Both the position numbers and the translations under genes were made by a program. From assembly GCA_002293365.1 (NCBI GenBank), contig DBDD01000118.1, positions 1-5,426 of the forward strand: DNA of 5,426 bases. The letters run 5' to 3'. This DNA comes from Christensenella sp. UBA941 (lineage in GTDB: Bacteria; Bacillota; Clostridia; Christensenellales; UBA941). The notes below the pieces were generated by a model. That model saw nothing but the letters and a program-made list of their open reading frames with translations, was not told the origin of the DNA and did not search any database. This document shows, in pieces, positions 1 through 5,229 of the stretch. Position 1 is the stretch's first letter. Every line of letters starts with the position of its first letter.

Positions 1-1355
1 GCGCGCATGCTGCCCACCTGCGTCGCGTTGAGCGCCGAGCCGCCCGGTCGGTAAACGCCAAAGGTTCCCGCAGCCTCCCCTGCAACATAGAGATTCTTCA
101 GCGCGCTTTGCCAGTCGATATCCACCGCAATGCCGCCGTTGCAATGCTGAGCACAGACGGCGACCTCCAGAGGCTCGCGGCCAAGCTCAACCCCTTGCGA
201 GCGGTAGAACTCGGCGGCAGGCTCGTTCATTGCCATCAGTCTGTCAATGGGCCGACCGAACAGAGCGCGGGATTTTTCCAGATAATCGACAGCCTCCAAG
301 GGCAAAGGCCCGAAGCCGCTTTCGTCAAGACAAGATGGGTTGCGTGTAAAATCCATGAAAACGCGGTTGCCCATTACTTGCGTCTCGTGGTGTACGGCAA
401 TGTCCACCATCGAGGACGCAGCTATTTCGCGCATATCAAACGGCCACTGATAGCCCTTTCGAAACGCCATATGCAAAGCTTCCCAGGGGCTTTGGAAGTA
501 TTCTGGCAGAAATTCCCGTTCATTACCGTCCGGCGATATGGCGATATAACGCGGCAGAACCTGCTGATACGAGCCGGAAACATTCCACCGGGGCCGAAGA
601 GAGGCCAGCCCGTATTGCCACTCCTGAAGATTGGCCGCGGGCGCTCCCGCCTCCAAGAGCATTCCCGTCATGCCACTTTGGCTCTCGGGATAAACGGAAG
701 CGGCATAAACGCTTGCCGGTCCACCGACCGCCGCAATTATATTGTCGGCCAGAAAAATCCGGAATCCAAGCGAAGGCGTATCCAGCCGATCCAGCTCCAG
801 CGCCAGCAAGCCGTACGCCCGCCCCGCCTCACACAGGAGCCGCACCGCCATCGTTTTGTCGAAAATCGCAACGCCCTTTTCGCGCACCGCGCGCTCCAGC
901 CGATCCGTCATGTAGCGGGAAGTCAGTGGCCCCGCAGAGGTGGCGCGCCGCCAGTGGTCGTGATCCGTTCTGTAGCCGACATACTCCCCGTAGCGATTGG
1001 TCGGAAAGGGGACGCCCAAATTGGCCAGCTTGATAAAGCATTGAGCGGAGCAAGCCGCTTCCACCAGCGCCGTATCGCCGTTTACCCCAATCCCGCCGGC
1101 CAGGGTCGCGGCCATCTCGGCGACCGAATCCGCTTGACTTGAGGCCAGCGAAAGCTTGTAGTAAGTTTGTTTATCGCTTCCGGCGTTGCGCGACGTGCCG
1201 CTGTTCATGTCTTCCGTGAGCAGCGCAGCGTTTTCGACTCCGAGCTCGGCGAGCCAGTCGGCCGCGTTAAGCCCGGCGCACCCGCTGCCCACAACCAACG
1301 CGCCGCATCTGCTCTGCGGTATTAAAAAGCGGTTTTCCGTTTGCGCCTCCGGCAT
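1..1355 (-). CDS. FAD-binding oxidoreductase, fumarate reductase/succinate dehydrogenase flavoprotein superfamily (3' end cut by window)
   Basis: Third gene of the minus-strand operon. It starts at an ATG (1355-1353) and stays open for 451 complete codons to the left edge, so the C-terminus is missing. Seen: a Rossmann dinucleotide motif VVGSGCAGLNAA at residues 21-32; GTSRNAGSDKQTYYKL at about 53-68, where this superfamily has its second FAD contact; HCNGGI at 404-409, aligning with the substrate-site His-Gly-Gly stretch of SdhA; and the C-terminal FAD signature VAGEAAG with RPGGSALNATQ at about 424-446. The His that carries covalent FAD in SdhA/FrdA is not present, so FAD is probably non-covalent. 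The usual QFHPT motif is replaced by NLQEWQYGLAS (242-252). There is no signal peptide or heme-binding region, so a cytosolic enzyme is expected. Known of the superfamily: FAD-dependent reduction of, or hydride removal at, a C=C bond next to a carboxylate or carbonyl. The substrate is unknown; classical fumarate reductase is unlikely given the divergent motifs. Confidence 0.93.
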   Translation of the reverse strand, partial: MPEAQTENRFLIPQSRCGALVVGSGCAGLNAADWLAELGVENAALLTEDMNSGTSRNAGSDKQTYYKLSLASSQADSVAEMAATLAGGIGVNGDTALVEAACSAQCFIKLANLGVPFPTNRYGEYVGYRTDHDHWRRATSAGPLTSRYMTDRLERAVREKGVAIFDKTMAVRLLCEAGRAYGLLALELDRLDTPSLGFRIFLADNIIAAVGGPASVYAASVYPESQSGMTGMLLEAGAPAANLQEWQYGLASLRPRWNVSGSYQQVLPRYIAISPDGNEREFLPEYFQSPWEALHMAFRKGYQWPFDMREIAASSMVDIAVHHETQVMGNRVFMDFTRNPSCLDESGFGPLPLEAVDYLEKSRALFGRPIDRLMAMNEPAAEFYRSQGVELGREPLEVAVCAQHCNGGIAVDIDWQSALKNLYVAGEAAGTFGVYRPGGSALNATQVGSMR

Positions 1356-1362
1356 TTCGCAG

Positions 1363-1378
1363 CTCCTCTCTTCCTCCT
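1363..1378 (-). promoter_or_regulatory. Tandem ribosome binding sites for the FAD-binding oxidoreductase
   Basis: Read on the minus strand, the 28-base gap between the SDR stop and the flavoprotein ATG holds AGGAGG (1378-1373) and GAGGAG (1368-1363). The second lies 7 bases before the ATG at 1355, an ideal spacing, and fixes that start. No room is left for a separate promoter, so the flavoprotein should be translated from the operon mRNA. Confidence 0.8.
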
Positions 1379-1383
1379 GAGTT

Positions 1384-2166
1384 TTATAGCCGCCGCAGAT
1401 GGAATCCCCCGTCCGCGTGCAGTACCTGTCCGGCGGAAAAATCCAGCAGGCCTCCGGCGGCTGCCAGAACCATACGGGCGACGTCCTCTGGCCTCCCGAA
1501 GCGCTCGATAGCAGTTAAGCCCCGTTCGATTTTCTCCTCGTATATATCGCGCACCGGCGCTGTCATGTCAGTGAGGATGATGCCGGGGCTCACCTCAAAA
1601 ACCGGGATGCCCTCCTGTGCGAGACGAGCAGCGAAGAGCTTTGTAACCATCGACACGCCGGCCTTTGAAATACAGTATTCCGGCCGGTTTACGCTGGCGG
1701 TATACGCGGATATGGAGGAGATATTGACGATGCGCGGCGTGTAGCCGCCGCCCAGCTCCTGTTTATAGGAAAGCATTTCCTTGGCGGCCGCCTGGCACAT
1801 GAAAAACGTGCCGTACAGGTTGATTCGCAGCACCCGCTCAAAGCTTTCAAGGCCGGTCTCCAAAATATCAGTCCGCGCAAGAGGAGCTACGCCTGCGTTA
1901 TTCACCAGCAAATCCAAACGCCCGAAGCGCTTTCGTACGCTGGCAAACAGAGCATCGCGATCCTCCTCGCAGGCGACGTCGCAGCGCACAAAGGATTCTG
2001 CTTCCCCGTGCTCGGGTACTTTTCCCAAGCGGGTGCAGGAGGAAACAACCGTGTATCCGTGTTCGGCCAGCATAGTGGCAATAGCCCGCCCAATGCCCCT
2101 GCTCGCTCCCGTAACAACTGCTACGCCGACACCGCACATTTTTCTCTTCCCCCGTTCGGATTCCAT
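1384..2166 (-). CDS. Short-chain dehydrogenase/reductase (classical SDR, 3-ketoacyl-ACP-reductase-like)
   Basis: 260-residue cytosolic NAD(P)-dependent oxidoreductase, the full length of a classical SDR. Seen: the cofactor glycine motif TGASRGIG at 19-26, the structural NNAG at 89-92, catalytic Asn in RINLYG (N116), and a catalytic triad S151, Y164, K168 (YCISK) with the standard 13-residue Ser-Tyr spacing. SPGIILTDMT (193-202) follows, then a C-terminus ending GGFHLRRL. The stretch from YCISK to the C-terminus strongly resembles, from memory, a subgroup annotated as 3-ketoacyl-ACP reductase (PRK12745-like). Such labels rarely mean fatty-acid synthesis outside a fab cluster; here an alcohol/ketone step on the operon's substrate is likelier. 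After strand beta-2 there is no Asp but a Thr-Arg pair (45-46), which with R22 favours NADP(H) (inference). ATG at 2166 is chosen because it overlaps the upstream TGA and has GGAG 5 bases upstream; a TTG one codon earlier is less likely, and the ATG at 2139 is an alternative giving 251 residues. Confidence 0.95.
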   Translation of the reverse strand: MESERGKRKMCGVGVAVVTGASRGIGRAIATMLAEHGYTVVSSCTRLGKVPEHGEAESFVRCDVACEEDRDALFASVRKRFGRLDLLVNNAGVAPLARTDILETGLESFERVLRINLYGTFFMCQAAAKEMLSYKQELGGGYTPRIVNISSISAYTASVNRPEYCISKAGVSMVTKLFAARLAQEGIPVFEVSPGIILTDMTAPVRDIYEEKIERGLTAIERFGRPEDVARMVLAAAGGLLDFSAGQVLHADGGFHLRRL

Positions 2167-2168
2167 CA
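2164..2168 (-). promoter_or_regulatory. TGATG stop/start overlap coupling the OYE and SDR genes
   Basis: On the minus strand the TGA stop of the OYE-family gene (2168-2166) and the ATG of the SDR gene (2166-2164) share one A. A GGAG lies 5 bases before that ATG, inside the last codons of the upstream gene. This arrangement is typical of translational coupling by terminating ribosomes, and suggests the two enzymes are made in matched amounts. Confidence 0.75.
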
Positions 2169-3455
2169 ACGCTCCGCCTTAACAACGCATCCTGCCGGCT
2201 TCCCCGCCCGAAGATTTTTTGCGCATGCGCCGCATGTAATGCATGTTTGCTCGGGATCGATCGCGCCTTTATCGCGCAGGTCGGCGGCAAAATCGTCGTA
2301 GCGCAGCGCCAAGCGCCCAAAGCCTGCCAGCCCGGCGTATTGGCTTTCCACAATCCCGGCCGCCAAGTAGGGTGACAGATGGCGCAGATATGATAGCCCC
2401 GAATGAACGACGCAAAGCTCCGGAAAAGCTCTCTGAATCTGCGAGGTGCAGCGCACAAAACGCTCTACGCTCGCCATAGGCTCTTCCTCCGGGACATAGG
2501 CGCCGTTGTCATAAGGACGGTTTATATGCGGCGCGTAGTAAGGATTGCCGACCGTGACGTTCAGCAGCGCCAGGCCAAACCTGTTCCTCAGCTCGTCAAC
2601 GAGCGCAATCGCCTCCGTTAGATCTTCGCCCCCGGGCGTAATCGGCGAAGCGCCGAAACCATAAGGATAATCCACCCCGTCGTACACATTGAGCCGCAGC
2701 GTAGAGAGGAAGCCGCTTCCGGTCGCGGCTCGGACAGCCTCGAAGGAATTCATTAGGAAGCGCGATCTGTTTTGCAGACTGCCGCCATAGGGCCCTTCGC
2801 GATGATACGCGCTTAACAATTCGTTGGCCAGATAGCCGTGGCAGCATTTAAGATCGACGCCGTCAAATCCCGCCCTTTGCGCCAGTCTGGCGCATTCGCC
2901 GTATTTTTCCTCTGCGGCGCTAAGGCCCTCGTCCATAATGACGCATTCGGGGCCGACAGGCTGTTTTGCCTCATAGAGCGGATGCCGGTATGCGACGATG
3001 GGGGCGGGCAATCCGTCCGGCCTGGAATAGCGTCCCGAATGGGTCATCTGCAAAACGAGGACCGGCTCGTAGCCATACTTCCGCAACGTCAGCTCCTTGG
3101 TTTCGGCGACCAAACGCTGGAAGGAGCCCAGGTTTTTCTCTGTGAGCACAAGCTGGTTTTTTTGCGCTCGGGCCTGCGGCATTATCGCGACGGCTTCAAA
3201 CCAAATCAGTCCCGGACCGCCGCCGGCAAAACCAAAATACTTTTGCCGCGTCATTTCGCTGGGGCCGCCGTCCGCCGAGGCGTCGCACCCCTCCATGGGT
3301 TGATAGACGATACGATTGGCCAGCGTACGCCCGCCGACCGATAACTTTTCAAAGAGAATATCCGTTTTTTTCGACAAAGGAAGCCGCGTGCCGTCCGTTA
3401 GCCCCGCTTTTAACTCCTCGATTGTGCGGAAAGAAAACCTTCTGCTGCCTGCCAT
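2166..3455 (-). CDS. OYE-family NADH:flavin oxidoreductase with C-terminal [4Fe-4S] cysteine motif
   Basis: First gene of the operon; 429 residues, a TIM-barrel FMN enzyme of the Old Yellow Enzyme/2,4-dienoyl-CoA reductase family that reduces activated C=C bonds. Seen: NRIVYQPMEG (47-56) at barrel strand 1, LQMTHSGR (135-142) with the FMN-contacting Gln, the active-site segment KCCHGYLANELL (203-214) with the conserved Tyr (Y208), YGGSLQNRSRF (223-233), an FMN-contacting Arg in STLRLNV (R254), and the phosphate-binding GFGR (378-381). The tail carries C405, C408, C411 and C423 (C-x2-C-x2-C-x11-C), where dienoyl-CoA reductase and trimethylamine dehydrogenase bind a [4Fe-4S] cluster. The FAD/NADH domain that follows in those enzymes (about 640-730 residues in total) is absent, so electrons must come from a partner or directly from NAD(P)H. 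The usual first active-site His is Lys (K203). No signal peptide. ATG at 3455 is chosen over a TTG at 3473 because AGGGAG lies 6 bases before it. Confidence 0.95.
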   Translation of the reverse strand: MAGSRRFSFRTIEELKAGLTDGTRLPLSKKTDILFEKLSVGGRTLANRIVYQPMEGCDASADGGPSEMTRQKYFGFAGGGPGLIWFEAVAIMPQARAQKNQLVLTEKNLGSFQRLVAETKELTLRKYGYEPVLVLQMTHSGRYSRPDGLPAPIVAYRHPLYEAKQPVGPECVIMDEGLSAAEEKYGECARLAQRAGFDGVDLKCCHGYLANELLSAYHREGPYGGSLQNRSRFLMNSFEAVRAATGSGFLSTLRLNVYDGVDYPYGFGASPITPGGEDLTEAIALVDELRNRFGLALLNVTVGNPYYAPHINRPYDNGAYVPEEEPMASVERFVRCTSQIQRAFPELCVVHSGLSYLRHLSPYLAAGIVESQYAGLAGFGRLALRYDDFAADLRDKGAIDPEQTCITCGACAKNLRAGKPAGCVVKAER

Positions 3456-3461
3456 ACGCTG

Positions 3462-3467
3462 CTCCCT
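3462..3467 (-). promoter_or_regulatory. Ribosome binding site that sets the OYE-gene start
   Basis: Minus-strand AGGGAG (3467-3462) lies 6 bases before the ATG at 3455. The in-frame TTG at 3473 has only an A+T-rich leader and no Shine-Dalgarno match before it, so the six extra N-terminal residues of the longer frame are probably not translated. Confidence 0.75.
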
Positions 3468-3674
3468 ACTCAATTATCATTATGTATATAGCCATTACGG
3501 AGGAATCATATATCAAACTTACAATCGCATTTTTATACACGAAGAGTTTTATTAAGATAAGTCTAAAATATTCGCGCCTCGATTTGTCTGTTGAAATTGC
3601 TCGATAATAGGTTGTTTTTGCTATGGTGGGATATTTAACTGGACACAAAGCCCCGGGCGGTCAGTTTAAGCTCT

Positions 3675-3682
3675 TTGCGCAA
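3675..3682. repeat. TTGCGCAA palindrome upstream of the AraC-gene promoter, part of a repeated CGCAACGC element
   Basis: A perfect 8-base palindrome ends 29 bases before the -35 box of the AraC-type gene. It runs into CGCAACGCTGAAT (3678-3690), which recurs with one base missing as CGCAACGCGAAT at 3783-3794 in the leader. The GCAACGC cores start 105 bases apart (3679 and 3784), close to ten helical turns. It could be a pair of operator sites flanking the promoter, but a short match like this may also be chance. Confidence 0.35.
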
Positions 3683-3711
3683 CGCTGAATTATGCCCGCC
3701 GCACGCGCATA

Positions 3712-3740
3712 TTGCCATAATATATTAAATCTGTTATCAT
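3712..3740 (+). promoter_or_regulatory. Sigma-70 type promoter of the AraC-family gene (extended -10)
   Basis: -35 TTGCCA (3712-3717) and -10 TATCAT (3735-3740) each match the consensus at five of six bases and are 17 bases apart. TG at 3732-3733 gives the extended -10 motif TGnTATCAT. Transcription should start near 3747, leaving a leader of about 75 bases before the GTG at 3822. Confidence 0.7.
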
Positions 3741-3743
3741 AGT

Positions 3744-3770
3744 AGACAGCAGCGCAGTGGTTTCAGACAG
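3744..3770 (+). repeat. AGACAG direct repeat, 21-base period, at the AraC-gene transcription start
   Basis: AGACAG occurs at 3744-3749 and 3765-3770, exactly 21 bases (two helical turns) apart, straddling the predicted start of transcription. AraC-family proteins commonly bind direct repeats with about this period, one site per subunit. A related CAGACA sits on the minus strand at 3590-3585, on the operon side. The core is only six bases, so its role as an operator is a guess. Confidence 0.35.
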
Positions 3771-3780
3771 AAAATTGTCT
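3765..3780. repeat. Inverted repeat AGACA-N6-TGTCT in the AraC-gene leader
   Basis: AGACA (3765-3769) and TGTCT (3776-3780) are perfect inverted arms; in RNA a G-U pair extends the stem to six pairs around an AAAA loop. It lies 20-35 bases after the predicted transcription start, so it could be a repressing operator for autoregulation or a small leader hairpin. It is not followed by a U-run and is not a terminator. Confidence 0.4.
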
Positions 3781-3807
3781 CCCGCAACGCGAATATCTAC
3801 CGTGTGC

Positions 3808-3812
3808 AGGGG
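3808..3812 (+). promoter_or_regulatory. Ribosome binding site for the GTG start of the AraC-family gene
   Basis: AGGGG at 3808-3812 lies 9 bases before GTG (3822-3824). A TAA in the same frame at 3813-3815 rules out any earlier start, and the next Met lies inside the cupin domain, so GTG is the start. The spacing and start codon suggest modest translation, as is usual for a regulator. Confidence 0.65.
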
Positions 3813-3821
3813 TAAACATAC

Positions 3822-4667
3822 GTGTCGCAATCGCAGATAATTACGGATATCGCCTACAGTGAGCATGGTGTCAACTACAAAAAACACGCCCATAACTACT
3901 ACGAGATGATCGTCGTGTTAAAGGGCGTATGCCGCATTGAGTTCAAAAATAAAACCGTCGACGTGGGGGCCGATTCCCTGGTGTTTATCAACTGCTTCGA
4001 GGAGCACTCCACCGTCGTTTTGCAGGAGCCCTACGTGCGCTACTACGTGACGATGGATCCTCGGAAGGTGGACTATTATATACACGACGCCCGCCTGCTC
4101 TCCGTGTTCAAAAACCGTCCGGCGACGTTCGAAAACGTATTTGACATCGCCGGGATTTCGGGGCGTATCGCCCATATCATGTCGATGTTGATTCAGGAGC
4201 AGCGAAACTACGAAGACGAGTATAAAGGCGAATACATAGTGCTCCTTTTGCGCATGCTGCTCATCAATATTTATCGCAATAACTACGCTCAGATTCCGCA
4301 CAAAAGCAACGATAAATCGCTCGTCTACGAAATACAGAGCTATATAGACCAGCACTTTCGCGAGCCGCTGCTCATCAGCGATATCGCGCGGGACAATTTT
4401 ATTAGCCCCCATTACCTTTCCCACTGTTTCAGGGATCAAACCGGGTACAGCCCCAAGCAGTACCTTATGCTCAACCGCCTTATCTACGCGAAGGAGCTCC
4501 TGCTTAGCAGCGACTTAACGGTCACCGAAATTGCCGCGCGCGCCGGCTTCAGCGATACGAATAACTTTATCAAGCATTTTAAGAAGCATTATAACAGCAC
4601 GCCGCGCAGCCTGCGCAAAGCGTCTGAGCTGGGCGACGCTCAAAGCGGTGTTTATTCCCGCGGATAA
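3822..4667 (+). CDS. AraC-family transcriptional regulator with N-terminal cupin sensor domain
   Basis: 281 residues, typical of AraC-type regulators. Residues about 8-80 form an AraC-binding cupin domain with HAHNYYE (H22, H24, E28) and a later His in EEHS (H62); these would line a ligand or metal pocket. Residues about 85-160 are a helical linker/dimerisation segment. Residues about 167-266 are the DNA-binding domain with two helix-turn-helix units: the first around LLISDIARDNFISPHYLS, the second around LTVTEIAARAGFSDTNNF, followed by the family signature FKKHYNSTPRSLRK. Divergent placement next to the three-gene redox operon makes it the likely ligand-responsive activator of that operon and perhaps of itself (inference). 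GTG start; its own extended -10 promoter lies upstream. Its last 16 bases overlap the 3' end of the convergent VOC gene. The ligand cannot be deduced. Confidence 0.95.
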   Translation: MSQSQIITDIAYSEHGVNYKKHAHNYYEMIVVLKGVCRIEFKNKTVDVGADSLVFINCFEEHSTVVLQEPYVRYYVTMDPRKVDYYIHDARLLSVFKNRPATFENVFDIAGISGRIAHIMSMLIQEQRNYEDEYKGEYIVLLLRMLLINIYRNNYAQIPHKSNDKSLVYEIQSYIDQHFREPLLISDIARDNFISPHYLSHCFRDQTGYSPKQYLMLNRLIYAKELLLSSDLTVTEIAARAGFSDTNNFIKHFKKHYNSTPRSLRKASELGDAQSGVYSRG

Positions 4668-5176
4668 GTATAAGCAATACCTTCGGGCAGTTCAATCTCG
4701 GCCCCGTTGCCCACCTCCAAGTCAAATCCCAGGCTGTCCTTGGTTATAAAGTTGTAGGCGGTATCATCAAAGAAATCGATGCACAAAGCCGGCAGAATCC
4801 CCTTCGCCGTCATTTCGCCGTAAACCGTCTCCATCTGTTCACGGGACATTTGCTCCTTGAAGTGGAAAAGCCCGTCGCCGTATGCTTCCACAAATTCCAT
4901 CGCCCGGTTCGGGCCGTAGATTGGCTGAACTATTTCGATTTCCATATTGCCGCACATGGCGACCGCGCAGCGGATTTTAAACGGCTCCTTCAGCGGTTCC
5001 CCATGCCAGGTAATGCGGCTTAGCTCCTGCTCCGTAATGGTCATGACCGTCCAGGGCCCAATCTTCAGCTTGTCGATCCATTCGTCGAGAACGGTTTCGA
5101 TATCGCGTTTCGTGGCCAGGCAAATCTGGGTTATAGAACGGTTTTTATTGTGGTCCAGCAGCTGCGCTTGCGTCAT
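4652..5176 (-). CDS. VOC-superfamily protein (glyoxalase/epimerase-like fold)
   Basis: 174 residues, one monomer with two beta-alpha-beta-beta-beta halves (about 14-86 and 98-160). Seen: opening strand ITQICLATKRDIETV, a KIGPW turn (38-42), EIEIVQPIYGPN (79-90) closing half one, YGDGLFHF (99-106) opening half two, and a last strand with LGFDLEVG (149-156). The four usual metal-ligand positions read Q18, E81, H105 and E154, so the usual first His is Gln. Gln can act as a ligand, so metal binding remains plausible. Known relatives include methylmalonyl-CoA epimerase, glyoxalase I and many lyases or isomerases; the sequence does not decide among them. ATG at 5176 follows AAAGGAG with 7 bases between. 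It has its own promoter and ends inside the 3' end of the AraC-type gene, so it is not part of the divergent operon, though it may serve the same pathway. Confidence 0.88.
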   Translation of the reverse strand: MTQAQLLDHNKNRSITQICLATKRDIETVLDEWIDKLKIGPWTVMTITEQELSRITWHGEPLKEPFKIRCAVAMCGNMEIEIVQPIYGPNRAMEFVEAYGDGLFHFKEQMSREQMETVYGEMTAKGILPALCIDFFDDTAYNFITKDSLGFDLEVGNGAEIELPEGIAYTYPRE

Positions 5177-5183
5177 GGCAATT

Positions 5184-5190
5184 CTCCTTT
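5184..5190 (-). promoter_or_regulatory. Ribosome binding site of the VOC gene
   Basis: Minus-strand AAAGGAG (5190-5184) lies 7 bases before the ATG at 5176. It is a strong site and supports this start. Confidence 0.8.
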
Positions 5191-5206
5191 GCAGATTATA
5201 AGTTAT

Positions 5207-5215
5207 ATTATAGCA
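5207..5215 (-). promoter_or_regulatory. Extended -10 promoter of the VOC gene
   Basis: On the minus strand, TGC (5215-5213) runs directly into a perfect TATAAT (5212-5207), a TGn-extended -10. The nearest -35-like hexamer, TTGAGA (5238-5233), is 20 bases away, too far to be optimal, but extended -10 promoters need little -35 contact. Transcription would start near 5200, giving a leader of about 24 bases that contains the ribosome site. A second TATAAT-like stretch lies about 10 bases downstream. Confidence 0.65.
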
Positions 5216-5229
5216 AACCGCCGGCCTGT

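Larger units (their letters stand above)
3456..3821. other. Divergent A+T-rich control region between the redox operon and the AraC-type gene
   Basis: The only gap above 300 bases. It holds the regulator's promoter and leader on the right and the operon's leader on the left. For the operon I find no clean -35/-10 pair on the minus strand. The best -10-like stretches are TATAAA at 3537-3532 and TATATA close to the ribosome site, both with poor -35 matches, which would fit a promoter needing an activator. Short frames on either strand here (for example a 60-codon one at 3466-3648) lack ribosome sites and look non-coding. I see no convincing intrinsic terminator. Confidence 0.7.

Noticed and set aside
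108..1142. Plus-strand open frame of 344 codons
   Set aside because: It lies antisense to the flavoprotein, which shows intact FAD motifs throughout. The plus-strand product is Arg/Pro/His-rich with no domain pattern, and there is no ribosome site. It stands out only because the real gene has no stop in the window.
1898..2458. Minus-strand open frame of 186 codons spanning the OYE/SDR junction
   Set aside because: Out of frame with two well-supported enzymes; the product is low-quality and rich in Arg, Cys and Trp, with no motif.
2838..3344. Plus-strand open frame of 168 codons opposite the OYE gene
   Set aside because: Antisense shadow; the minus-strand frame carries all the OYE motifs, and this one has no ribosome site or recognisable domain.
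3456..3473. TTG start at 3473 for the OYE gene
   Set aside because: No Shine-Dalgarno sequence before it, whereas the ATG at 3455 has AGGGAG at a 6-base spacing.
3466..3648. Small minus-strand frame (60 codons) in the divergent region
   Set aside because: Lies in the A+T-rich control region with no ribosome site, and it would overlap the operon leader and OYE ribosome site. The hydrophobic C-terminus is a by-product of A+T-rich codons.
3918..4439. Minus-strand open frame of 173 codons opposite the AraC-type gene
   Set aside because: Antisense shadow of a clear AraC-family coding region; no family features of its own.
4680..4715. GGGCA...TGCCC inverted arms just after the AraC-type gene as a terminator
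   Set aside because: The arms are short with a long loop, there is no T-run, and the stretch lies within the VOC coding sequence.
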